From positions 186,001-250,000 of the forward strand of contig JBCHKQ010000002.1 of NCBI GenBank assembly GCA_039023545.1: 64,000 nt of DNA, in the 5' to 3' direction. The translations under genes were made by a program, and so were the position numbers. The notes under the pieces are model-generated. The model was not told where the DNA came from, made no database searches, and was given only the letters and a program-made list of their open reading frames with translations. The DNA comes from Spirochaetia bacterium 38H-sp. GTDB taxonomy: Bacteria; Spirochaetota; Spirochaetia; Winmispirales; Winmispiraceae. This document shows, one piece after another, positions 1 to 6,783 of this stretch (the stretch's first letter is position 1; each line of letters begins with the position of its first letter).

Positions 1-387
1 AGAGAGGATAATACAGAAGAATCCGAGAAAGGCAAGGTCAACCTGATGACAATCCATGCTGCAAAAGGCCTGGAATTTGACCATGTTTTTCTTGCCGGAG
101 TAGAAGATGGCATAATACCACATCAGAGAGCAATAGAAGACGATCCTTCAAACATAGAAGAAGAAAGAAGATTGTTTTATGTTGCAATCACACGTGCAAA
201 ACAAAAACTGTACCTGACAACCTGTAAAAAAAGAAAAATAATGAGAGAAGAAAAAGAGCAAACGCCATCTCCATTTCTGGAAGAAATGCCTCAACACCTT
301 ATAACAAGCGAAGAACCATCACAAGAAATGACAGAAGAAGAAGTTGACAAGCTGTTTGCAGACCTTAAGAAAAGATTTTCTGAGTAA
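1..387 (+). CDS. UvrD/PcrA-type DNA helicase, C-terminal end (partial)
   Basis: The reading frame is open from base 1, so the 5' part of the gene lies outside the window; about 128 codons are visible. The segment carries the last superfamily 1 helicase motifs: VNLMTIHAAKGLEFDHVF (motif V region) and EEERRLFYVAITRAK (motif VI, with the Arg that contacts ATP). This is the standard C-terminal end of UvrD/PcrA/Rep 3'-5' helicases used in repair and replication restart. A short acidic tail follows (ends RFSE). The visible part cannot separate UvrD from PcrA or Rep. It converges on the REC-GGDEF gene with a 12-nt gap. Confidence 0.88.
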   Translation, partial: REDNTEESEKGKVNLMTIHAAKGLEFDHVFLAGVEDGIIPHQRAIEDDPSNIEEERRLFYVAITRAKQKLYLTTCKKRKIMREEKEQTPSPFLEEMPQHLITSEEPSQEMTEEEVDKLFADLKKRFSE

Positions 388-399
388 TAAAACTGACTT

Positions 400-1311
400 T
401 TATTTATCTCTTTCTCTTACGGATTTCATTTTTTTTCTTATCTTTTTATCGTTATACATACTGGAATCAGCAGCCTTCACAAGGCTGTCAAGATCCATAT
501 CATCCTCTGGTCTGCATATTGCTATTCCGGCGCTTACTTCCACAGGGATATGAAAACCTCTTTTTGCAGATTCCTTATGCAATTCTACTCTCAGAGTATT
601 TATCTTGGAATCCGTTTTTGACATATCCCTTCCAACAGTCATAATAATAAATTCATCTCCCCCAAATCTGGCAATAAAATCAGAATCTCTAAAAACCCTC
701 TGTAAAACGCCAGCAATAAGTTTTAAAGCCCTGTCCCCTTCTGAATGTCCATAAGTATCATTTATTACCTTGAGATTATCCATATCCATAAAAAATATGG
801 AGAGGATTTCTCCTCTTCTTCTTGCAATTCTTCTCTGTGCATTAAAATGTATCTCAAAACCTCGTCGATTTAATAGCCCTGTAAGCGGATCTTCTATCGC
901 AAGCTCCTGTATTTTTTTATAGAGAGAAAATCTCTGTATAGAATACCTTATTGTTTTTACAAGCTCTCCGGAAGTAAACTTACCCTTTACAAGATAATCT
1001 TGAGCACCTGCCCTCACTGCATCATCTCCTGTATTGTCGTCATCAAAACCAGTCATAACAATAACAGGGATATTAGGAAATCCTTCTATAATAGTTTTAA
1101 GCCCTGCCAATCCGGATGCATCAGGAAGATTTAAGTCAAGGATTATCACATCAGGATTCTTCTCCAGTATTAGAGCTTCTCCCTCTTCTATACTGCTGGC
1201 ATTATAAAGCCTTGACTTAAAAGAAGGTTCTCGCTCGAGAAGTTTTTTTATAAGAATAATATCCTCGTCATCATCTTCTATATATAATATTTTTATCCTC
1301 TCTAATAACAT
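400..1311 (-). CDS. Response regulator with GGDEF domain (diguanylate cyclase)
   Basis: A 303-aa protein. Residues 1-125 form a CheY-like receiver with an acidic pocket (EDDDED) and the phospho-acceptor Asp59 in VIILDLNLPD. Residues about 135-295 form a GGDEF domain with an intact active site, GGDEF at 217-221. The inhibitory I-site RDSD (208-211) sits the usual five residues upstream, so c-di-GMP product inhibition is likely. It should make cyclic di-GMP from two GTP when phosphorylated. It is last in an operon behind the kinase (1814-3079) and a single receiver (1361-1798), which are its likely phosphate donors. GAGG precedes the ATG. Confidence 0.92.
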   Translation of the reverse strand: MLLERIKILYIEDDDEDIILIKKLLEREPSFKSRLYNASSIEEGEALILEKNPDVIILDLNLPDASGLAGLKTIIEGFPNIPVIVMTGFDDDNTGDDAVRAGAQDYLVKGKFTSGELVKTIRYSIQRFSLYKKIQELAIEDPLTGLLNRRGFEIHFNAQRRIARRRGEILSIFFMDMDNLKVINDTYGHSEGDRALKLIAGVLQRVFRDSDFIARFGGDEFIIMTVGRDMSKTDSKINTLRVELHKESAKRGFHIPVEVSAGIAICRPEDDMDLDSLVKAADSSMYNDKKIRKKMKSVRERDK

Positions 1312-1360
1312 ACAAGCCTCATAACGCTACTGTTTATACTGTTTTTCTTTATTATATTAT

Positions 1361-1798
1361 TCAAGGCAACTCCACAATCTCAAACCAGTAATTACTAAGA
1401 TTTATTACTATCTCTACAAGTGAGGAAAAAGAAATCGGCTTTTTTATAAAAGAATTAACCCCCAGATCATAAGTACGCAGTATATCCTCCTCAGCTTTGG
1501 AAGTTGTAAGGACAACAACAGGAATACGCTTGAGATTAGCATCCTTCTTAATTATCTCCAATGCCTCTCTTCCGTCAAGTCTGGGCATATTAAGATCAAG
1601 AAGTATAAGTCCAGGTTTTTTTTTGCCTTTAAGATGCTCATACCTACCCTCACACCTTAAATATTCAAGCAACTCCTCACCATCACGTACTATATCTATA
1701 GGATTTGCAACTCGAGCTTTTTCCAAAGCCTTTTGCATAAGAAGTATATCCTCTTCATCATCATCGGCATAAACAATTCTGACAAGTTCCTCTTTCAT
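1361..1798 (-). CDS. Single-domain response regulator (Rcp1/CheY-like)
   Basis: A 145-aa stand-alone receiver: acidic cluster ADDDEED near residue 11, phospho-acceptor Asp68 in ILLDLNMP, conserved Thr/Ser in VVLTTSK and Lys in FIKKPI. There is no output domain. The length and the LNMPRLDGREAL motif resemble the Rcp1-type receivers that pair with phytochrome-like kinases. It lies between the kinase gene (15-nt gap) and the REC-GGDEF gene, so it may shuttle phosphate between them or act by protein contact. AGGGAG precedes the ATG. Confidence 0.88.
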   Translation of the reverse strand: MKEELVRIVYADDDEEDILLMQKALEKARVANPIDIVRDGEELLEYLRCEGRYEHLKGKKKPGLILLDLNMPRLDGREALEIIKKDANLKRIPVVVLTTSKAEEDILRTYDLGVNSFIKKPISFSSLVEIVINLSNYWFEIVELP

Positions 1799-1813
1799 AA
1801 AATCTCCCTTTAA

Positions 1814-3079
1814 CTAATTTATTTTAAAAGGCAAATAAATGGAAAAAGTGGTTCCTCTACCTTCTTTGCTGATGACATCAATATAGCCGTTATGCCTTTC
1901 GACTATACGTTTACATACCGCAAGACCTATACCGGTTCCAGACTTATCCGATTTACTGCTCAACCTCTGAAAAATCTTAAAAATCCTATCTTTATATTTT
2001 TCGTCAAAGCCCATGCCATTATCAGAAAAATCAATCCTGAGCATATTTTTATCTTCCGAATTAGAGGTCTTTATTGTTATTACCGGATTTTTCTCAGGAT
2101 TCTTGTATCTAATAGAATTGGCAATCAGATTCTGAAAAAGCTGCCTTAGTTGAGAAGGATCGGCTTCTATGACAGGCAACTCTTCTTCTACTGTTATGAT
2201 AGCATTGGACTCTTTTATAAGCATAGAGAGGCTGTCCTGTACATCTGCCAAAATATCCATAAGATTGACAGCAACAAAATCTCCCCCTCGAGTGGTTATT
2301 CTAGAATATACGAGAAGATCCTCTATAAGAGTTTGCATCCTGTCCGTTGCGGATACTATTCTGTCAAGATAGAACTTTGCATCGTCTGGAAGCTTATCTC
2401 CGGCTTCCTCTACAAGGAGATCTGCAAAAGCGCTCACCTTTCTAAGAGGTTCTCTTAGATCATGAGAAGCAATATAGGCAAAGTACTCAAGGTCCTTATT
2501 GGAAGATTCTGCCATTCTTAGAGCGCTTTTAAGACGATTTTCTGTTTCCTTTCTGTAAGAGATATCTTCAAAAACAGCTCCTACCAATGCTTCATTGACA
2601 GGAAAGACAGAAATCTTTAGCCATTTATTTATCTTATCATAATATACCTCAGCATAAACAGCAGTCTGTCCTTCCCTAACCTCATGCAACAACCTGTAAA
2701 ACTCTTTGAGCTCTCTTAGAGCACCTATTTCTCTATCCTTTATATCTATTCTTAGACTGTTTCTATCCTCAGAAGAAAACAGCTTGACAAAAGCACGATT
2801 ATACCCTAGAAGCTCATCTCCTTCCTCTGAGGTTCTTATAAAAATGATAGCTTCATTAAGATGCTCAAAAATCTTCTTGGAAAACTGCCAGACTGTAGCG
2901 TTATTGATTTTACCGACACCGGAACTAGAAAGAACATCAATAACAGAATCAACGGCATCGGCAAGATCCTTATAATAGGGAGAAACTTCTCCACATCTGT
3001 AGCCAAACTCTCCTCTAGCTGCCATTGTGAGGACTTCTATTATTCTTTCTAGATCTTTTTTCTCGCATATATTTTCCAT
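1814..3079 (-). CDS. PAS-domain sensor histidine kinase
   Basis: A 421-aa protein without membrane segments, so probably cytoplasmic. Residues about 1-55 are helical and unassigned. Residues about 70-175 look like a PAS fold ending in a PAC-like segment (VGAVFEDISYRKETE). The dimerisation/H-box is at 200-220 with the phospho-accepting His206 in ASHDLREPL, the form seen in Cph1/bacteriophytochrome-type kinases. The ATPase domain has N-box (NLIANSIRY), G1 (DNGMGFDE), F-box (FKIFQRL) and G2 (GTGIGLAV) motifs. It is first of three phosphorelay genes. I see no clear Shine-Dalgarno before the ATG, so the start is less sure than the identity. Confidence 0.9.
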   Translation of the reverse strand: MENICEKKDLERIIEVLTMAARGEFGYRCGEVSPYYKDLADAVDSVIDVLSSSGVGKINNATVWQFSKKIFEHLNEAIIFIRTSEEGDELLGYNRAFVKLFSSEDRNSLRIDIKDREIGALRELKEFYRLLHEVREGQTAVYAEVYYDKINKWLKISVFPVNEALVGAVFEDISYRKETENRLKSALRMAESSNKDLEYFAYIASHDLREPLRKVSAFADLLVEEAGDKLPDDAKFYLDRIVSATDRMQTLIEDLLVYSRITTRGGDFVAVNLMDILADVQDSLSMLIKESNAIITVEEELPVIEADPSQLRQLFQNLIANSIRYKNPEKNPVITIKTSNSEDKNMLRIDFSDNGMGFDEKYKDRIFKIFQRLSSKSDKSGTGIGLAVCKRIVERHNGYIDVISKEGRGTTFSIYLPFKIN

Positions 3080-3163
3080 ACTAATATAAGTTTAATAGAT
3101 AGAAGAAAAAAATCAAATGTATACAAAGAATATTGACAATACATAACAAAATACCACATCATC

Positions 3164-3715
3164 GTGAAGATGATTTTTACACCTGTTATTTATATAGAAA
3201 ATAAAAGATATACCTTAAAAAGTGGAGTAAGAAATATATGGGATTATGCTACTTTTAATAACAAAAAAATTGAAATTCATAACCTTTCTTGCAGCGGATG
3301 CAAGAAAGTAAGCGCTGCAATACTTATAGACCCGCAGGGTAGAATCCTAATAGCAAGAAGAAACTACGGAAAACATAAAGGAGTGTGGGAATTTCCCGGC
3401 GGAAAGCTAGAAGGAAAAGAAAATCCAGATATTGCCATAATAAGAGAGATAAAAGAAGAACTTGATATAGATGCAAACTATCCGCTTCTTTTTGATATAA
3501 GCATGCAGGGAAAAATCGTTTTATATTCTTTTTTTTTAAAACTGACAAAAAAAGATATTTCTAGCACGGATCATGATAAAACAAAACTGCTTTATCCCCA
3601 TGAAATCTATAGATACCCTCTATTGGAACTGGACAAAAAAGTAACAGACCATATTATGGAAATCATAAAAGAAGGATATGATATAAAATGGAAACATGCC
3701 GAAGACCGGACTTGA
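3164..3715 (+). CDS. Nudix hydrolase (MutT-like)
   Basis: A 183-aa protein. Residues about 45-60 contain a CSGC pair and lead into a Nudix fold. The Nudix box (G-x5-E-x7-REUxEExGU) is complete, from GGKLEGKE to REIKEELDID. The preceding WEFPGGK is typical of MutT-type (d)NTP pyrophosphatases that remove oxidised nucleotides, but the substrate cannot be read from sequence. The frame opens with GTG at 3164; ATG at 3170 is an equally good start. TTGACA at 3133 may be its -35. The last six codons and the stop are read from the complement of the tRNA-Leu gene. Confidence 0.85.
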   Translation: MKMIFTPVIYIENKRYTLKSGVRNIWDYATFNNKKIEIHNLSCSGCKKVSAAILIDPQGRILIARRNYGKHKGVWEFPGGKLEGKENPDIAIIREIKEELDIDANYPLLFDISMQGKIVLYSFFLKLTKKDISSTDHDKTKLLYPHEIYRYPLLELDKKVTDHIMEIIKEGYDIKWKHAEDRT

Positions 3716-3782
3716 ACCGGTACGGTCCTTACGGACCAGGGGATTTTAAGTCCCCTGTGTCTACCAATTCCACCACTTCGGC
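3697..3782 (-). tRNA. tRNA-Leu (anticodon UAA)
   Basis: Read on the minus strand this folds as a class II tRNA of 86 nt. The acceptor stem is GCCGAAG/CTTCGGC with discriminator A. The anticodon stem GGGGA/TCCCC closes the loop CTTAAAA, giving anticodon TAA. A long variable arm (GGTCC/GGACC) and a TTCAAGT T-loop follow. The 3' CCA is not encoded. Its 3' end overlaps the Nudix CDS on the other strand by 19 nt. Confidence 0.96.
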
Positions 3783-3793
3783 ATGTGTTATTT

Positions 3794-3822
3794 ACTATAC
3801 ATACTTGACTTGAGTAAGTCAA
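3794..3822 (-). promoter_or_regulatory. Promoter for tRNA-Leu
   Basis: On the minus strand, TTGACT (complement of 3817-3822), a 17-nt spacer and TATAGT (complement of 3794-3799). The predicted start lies a few bases before the mature tRNA end at 3782. The same DNA holds an inverted repeat, CTTGACTT-GAGT-AAGTCAAG (3804-3823), overlapping the -35 and just upstream of the tatD ribosome binding site. Confidence 0.65.
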
Positions 3823-3837
3823 GATAAAGGAGCAGAT

Positions 3838-4602
3838 ATGCTTATAGACTCACATTTCCATCCTGTTATCATGCAAGAAAAAGGATTAAATATGACAGCT
3901 ATTTTCTCTGAGATGCAAAGGATGGATACAAAATATGCTATTGCCATTGCCACACATCCAACAGAAATACAAATTATAAAAAACATATGTAATACTCAAC
4001 CATATATCTACTATGCAAGCGGGATATACCCGTCATTCTGTACGGAAAACTATGATATTATATTGGAAGAACTAGAAAACCAGCTATCAACAGAAAAAAT
4101 CCTGGCCATTGGAGAAATAGGACTGGACTATTATCATAACTACGGAACAAAAGAAAAACAAAAAAAACTGTTTAAAAAGCAGCTTCTGCTGGCAGAAAAA
4201 CATAGAAAGCCTGTAATATTACACATACGGGATTCCTTTGAAGATGTATTTATCTGCCTCAAAGAGGCAAAATTATCATCCGGGGGGATTGCCCACTGTT
4301 TTTCCGGCAATTATAAACAAGCAAAGACTCTTCTTGATATGGGTTTTTACATATCCTTTGCAGGAAACATAACCTATAAAAATAATACATATCTTACGGA
4401 TGTGTTAAAGAAAATACCCCAAGACAGAATACTTATAGAAACAGACTCGCCTTTTCTTTCTCCCCTGCCCGTGAGGGGGAAACCAAACACCCCGTTAAAT
4501 ACAGCTTATATAATGGATTTTATATCTGATAAGCTAAAGATAAAAAGGACTTCTATTGAAACACAAATAATAAATAATTTTAAAACGCTATTCAAACTAT
4601 AA
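3838..4602 (+). CDS. tatD: TatD family metal-dependent hydrolase/DNase
   Basis: A 254-aa protein of normal TatD length. The metal-binding and catalytic motifs occur in order: HxH in LIDSHFHP at the N-terminus, GEIGLDYY (Glu ligand), HIRD, HCFSG, and ETDSPFLSP near the C-terminus. The family consists of TIM-barrel, Mg-dependent 3'-5' nucleases linked to repair and D-Tyr-tRNA quality control; the exact substrate is not readable here. AAGGAG lies 6 nt before the ATG. It is followed at once by a hairpin terminator shared with the convergent flaA operon. Confidence 0.9.
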   Translation: MLIDSHFHPVIMQEKGLNMTAIFSEMQRMDTKYAIAIATHPTEIQIIKNICNTQPYIYYASGIYPSFCTENYDIILEELENQLSTEKILAIGEIGLDYYHNYGTKEKQKKLFKKQLLLAEKHRKPVILHIRDSFEDVFICLKEAKLSSGGIAHCFSGNYKQAKTLLDMGFYISFAGNITYKNNTYLTDVLKKIPQDRILIETDSPFLSPLPVRGKPNTPLNTAYIMDFISDKLKIKRTSIETQIINNFKTLFKL

Positions 4603-4609
4603 TAAAAAA

Positions 4610-4627
4610 GGGCTGCCAACGCAGCCC
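4610..4627. terminator. Bidirectional terminator between tatD and flaA
   Basis: GGGCTGC (4610-4616), loop CAAC, GCAGCCC (4621-4627). The A-run just left of the hairpin reads as a U-run after it on the minus strand, so it is a good intrinsic terminator for the flaA operon. It can also act on tatD transcripts. Confidence 0.8.
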
Positions 4628-4640
4628 TGTAACAATCCAA

Positions 4641-5342
4641 TCACCAATTATCAGCCATGTCATCCTCATCCCTTACTTCTATTGGGAAGAGATCTGTAAT
4701 AGCCCGTAAATCATCAAAATATACATAATATCTTCCGTAAGTCTCCATCATATCAGCTTCTATTATAAAGCCCTTGATTCTTATCCCTGACTTTTGGCCA
4801 TAGTGAGAATCCTGCTGTACAAGTGTTGTGGGCAAAGGAACAGTAAGGCGTTTCCAGCCAGTAAAATTAAGCTTACCCATCGTAAGGATAGCAGTATTGC
4901 CAAAGGCATCCTCAAGCCAAACCTTAAGAACATGATTAAAGTTTCTTCCTATTACCCATACAGAGAGAGTCTTAACGATACCCTCAACAGCTATGGGTCT
5001 GGACGGCTTTATAAGAATCTCTGCAGGACCTCTATGAAAGAAAGAGGCCTTTACACCAAGAACAAACTTATCAGGCTCCGAAATACCAGCGTCTTGCTCT
5101 GCCTGGATAGGCTGCTTGTCCTTGGGAGCGCCCTCAAACCTACGCATAGATACAAGCCCCTGGTCTAGAGGCATATAAACAGACCAGAACCCCGGATTCT
5201 CAAACTTATCAACAGAAATCTCCTGCAGCTTCTGCTGAGCAGTATCAGTACCAAGCTTGCTGGGATCAATCCCGTCAAGATTTTGAGCAAAAACAGGTAT
5301 CACAAAACAAACAATAGCAAAAACTATGATTAATCTCTTCAT
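4641..5342 (-). CDS. Flagellar filament outer layer protein, FlaA family
   Basis: A 233-aa exported protein. The signal peptide ends in PVFAQ (cleavage near residue 20). The body matches the FlaA family: DKFENPGFWSVYMPLDQG near the start, then SVWVIGRNFNHVLKVWLEDA, GWKRLTVPLP, and the C-terminal RYYVYFDDLRAITDLFP. FlaA forms the sheath around the FlaB core of periplasmic flagella and is confined to spirochaetes. It follows a second flaA gene with an 11-nt gap, AAGGAG precedes the ATG, and a terminator follows. Which of the usual FlaA1/FlaA2 labels applies is not clear. Confidence 0.88.
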   Translation of the reverse strand: MKRLIIVFAIVCFVIPVFAQNLDGIDPSKLGTDTAQQKLQEISVDKFENPGFWSVYMPLDQGLVSMRRFEGAPKDKQPIQAEQDAGISEPDKFVLGVKASFFHRGPAEILIKPSRPIAVEGIVKTLSVWVIGRNFNHVLKVWLEDAFGNTAILTMGKLNFTGWKRLTVPLPTTLVQQDSHYGQKSGIRIKGFIIEADMMETYGRYYVYFDDLRAITDLFPIEVRDEDDMADNW

Positions 5343-5353
5343 CGTCTATCTCC

Positions 5354-6133
5354 TTATTTTCCCGGAGCCGGTGCATTCTGCCAGAGCTCCTTAACCTTAT
5401 CAGGATTACCAAGAAGCTCACCGTCAAAACCGGACTCATAAAGGTCTGTAAGAATCTTTATATGATCGATGTACACATAAAAATCATCGACCTTTTCCTC
5501 GGGAGTAGTCCATATAACCAGCTTTAACAGGGAAAGCTGTTTGAGAGCAGGAACATACTGCACAGCCTGCTGAATATATCCCGGGAAAATAACCCTCAGA
5601 TTCTTCCAACCCTTAAACTTGATAGACCCAAAATCGAGCACATGTACCCTTCCGGTGTAATCCTGGATATGAGCCTCAAGAGTATAATTATGATTGGAAC
5701 CCCATACCCATAGATCCAACTGCTGAACTCTGCCAGGCAAAGTTATGGGAGAAGGAACAAACTGGCCATTCTCCTCTTTTACGGGAACAAGCTCGACATA
5801 ATTATATCCCTTAAGATCAAACTTACCGTGCACACCCAGAGCCCTGAGAGTCTTCCCCTCCGGGGTATCTAACATCTTTGCCAGTTCTTCCGGAACAGTC
5901 TCTACAAAAGCAATCTGAGGATACTCAATAGTCCCCTGATCGGTCTCCTCAACAGTGGCATACTTACTACCAATTGCTATCCAGGCATGAGAATTGGGCT
6001 CCTGCCCGGTAGGATCATCAAAAGTCTCAATCACTCGTGCCTGAAGATTCTCTGTAATCTCGTCAGCCGCAACTCCCGCAATAAAAACCAGGAGAAGCAA
6101 CATCATAATGGAGAGGTAAATCCCTCGTTTCAT
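5354..6133 (-). CDS. flaA: Flagellar filament outer layer protein FlaA
   Basis: A 259-aa exported protein with a signal peptide ending near AGVAAD. Family features are VIETFDDP early, LDLWVWGSNHNYTLEAHI, DFGSIKFKGWKNLRVIFP, and YVYIDHIKILTDLYESGFD near the end, which matches the downstream paralogue's YVYFDDLRAITDLFP. It is therefore the second FlaA-type sheath protein of the periplasmic flagellum. It is first in the two-gene operon, with AAGGAG upstream and a near-perfect housekeeping promoter at 6170-6198. No sigma-28-type promoter was seen. Confidence 0.9.
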   Translation of the reverse strand: MKRGIYLSIMMLLLLVFIAGVAADEITENLQARVIETFDDPTGQEPNSHAWIAIGSKYATVEETDQGTIEYPQIAFVETVPEELAKMLDTPEGKTLRALGVHGKFDLKGYNYVELVPVKEENGQFVPSPITLPGRVQQLDLWVWGSNHNYTLEAHIQDYTGRVHVLDFGSIKFKGWKNLRVIFPGYIQQAVQYVPALKQLSLLKLVIWTTPEEKVDDFYVYIDHIKILTDLYESGFDGELLGNPDKVKELWQNAPAPGK

Positions 6134-6169
6134 CCTTATGCTCCTTTTGCCAACGCTTATACTAGTTGA

Positions 6170-6198
6170 ATTATATTTCTATCAATTTCCTTTGTCAA
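6170..6198 (-). promoter_or_regulatory. Housekeeping promoter of the flaA operon
   Basis: On the minus strand, TTGACA (complement of 6193-6198), 17-nt spacer, TATAAT (complement of 6170-6175). Both boxes match the sigma-70 consensus exactly, which implies strong, constitutive expression of the sheath proteins. Confidence 0.85.
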
Positions 6199-6255
6199 AT
6201 ACTTTTCCTTATCTTTACGGCAAATTTGGAAAATATGAGAAAATACGCAAAAAAA

Positions 6256-6410
6256 TAATACCGAACGGCTTTCCCGCACACAAAGAAGCACAAAAAGACT
6301 GGTACGGGAAAGCCTGCCTTCGGCATATAAAGAGGAAACCCACCTGTCATGTTTGCTACTGCAAAAAGCAGCACGGGAAGAGCACAGCGAATCCCGTGCG
6401 TTCGGTATAA
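6256..6410 (+). repeat. Four-hairpin intergenic element, copy 1
   Basis: Outer stem TAATACCGAACG (6256-6267) pairs with CGTTCGGTATAA (6399-6410), one mismatch. Hairpin A: GGCTTTCCCG (6267-6276) with CGGGAAAGCC (6305-6314), long A-rich loop. Hairpin B: TGCC-TTC-GGCA (6315-6325). Hairpin C: CTGC-AAAAA-GCAG (6359-6371). Hairpin D: GCACGGGA (6371-6378) with TCCCGTGC (6392-6399). It lies between the flaA promoter and the 3' end of tRNA-Pro. The 340-nt gap 6134-6474 holds only this and the promoter. Confidence 0.85.
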
Positions 6411-6474
6411 AATATAAAAAAACTAAGAAGAGATTTATATACAGTACTGTATAATCAAGAATAAAGACTTGGAG

Positions 6475-6547
6475 TCGGGCTGGCGGGATTTGAACCCGCG
6501 GCCTCTTGGTCCCGAACCAAGCGCGCTAGCCTCTGCGCTACAGCCCG
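6475..6547 (-). tRNA. tRNA-Pro (anticodon CGG)
   Basis: A minus-strand cloverleaf with acceptor stem CGGGCTG/CAGCCCG and discriminator A. The anticodon stem CTTGG/CCAAG encloses TTCGGGA, giving anticodon CGG. The T-arm loop is TTCAAAT. CCA is not encoded. It lies 29 nt downstream of tRNA-Asp, with a terminator hairpin between them. Confidence 0.96.
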
Positions 6548-6550
6548 ATA

Positions 6551-6575
6551 AAAAAAAATCCCCCCATCTGGGGGG
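6551..6575 (-). terminator. Intrinsic terminator between tRNA-Asp and tRNA-Pro
   Basis: CCCCCC (6560-6565), loop ATCT, GGGGGG (6570-6575), followed on the minus strand by a run of U (the A-run at 6551-6558). It starts one base after the tRNA-Asp 3' end. Either the upstream tRNA is terminated here, or read-through feeds tRNA-Pro. Confidence 0.75.
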
Positions 6576-6576
6576 T

Positions 6577-6650
6577 CGGGAGCGACGGGACTTGAACCCG
6601 CGATCTCCGGCTTGACAGGCCGGCGCGATAACCAGCTTCGCTACGCCCCC
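6577..6650 (-). tRNA. tRNA-Asp (anticodon GUC)
   Basis: A minus-strand cloverleaf with acceptor GGGGGCG paired to CGCTCCC (one G-U) and discriminator G, the Asp identity base. The anticodon stem CCGGC/GCCGG closes CTGTCAA, anticodon GTC. The T-loop is TTCAAGT. CCA is not encoded. Confidence 0.96.
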
Positions 6651-6663
6651 TTAAGTTGAGCGT

Positions 6664-6692
6664 AATATAAACTATAATGTAAAACATGTCAA
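6664..6692 (-). promoter_or_regulatory. Promoter for the tRNA-Asp/tRNA-Pro unit
   Basis: On the minus strand, TTGACA (complement of 6687-6692), 17-nt spacer, TATATT (complement of 6664-6669). The expected start is a few bases before the tRNA-Asp 5' end at 6650. It is divergent from the promoter of the 6784 gene. Confidence 0.75.
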
Positions 6693-6719
6693 TATAAAGC
6701 GGATTTTTTTTATGACAAC

Positions 6720-6760
6720 TTGACAAACAGAGATAAAAGAACGATAATATTGTTATCGTT
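6720..6760 (+). promoter_or_regulatory. Promoter with palindromic operator for the GH94-like gene
   Basis: TTGACA (6720-6725), 17-nt spacer, GATAAT (6743-6748). The perfect inverted repeat AACGATAA-TATTG-TTATCGTT (6740-6760) covers the -10 box and the likely start site. A repressor dimer bound there would block initiation. Its size and symmetry suit a dimeric sugar-responsive repressor, for example LacI or GntR type, but the regulator is not in this window. Confidence 0.7.
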
Positions 6761-6783
6761 AACAAAAAGATACAGGAGTTACC

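Noticed and set aside
6538..6765. A 75-codon minus-strand frame over the tRNA-Asp gene
   Set aside because: It reads through a tRNA and its terminator; the RNA gene explains the sequence.
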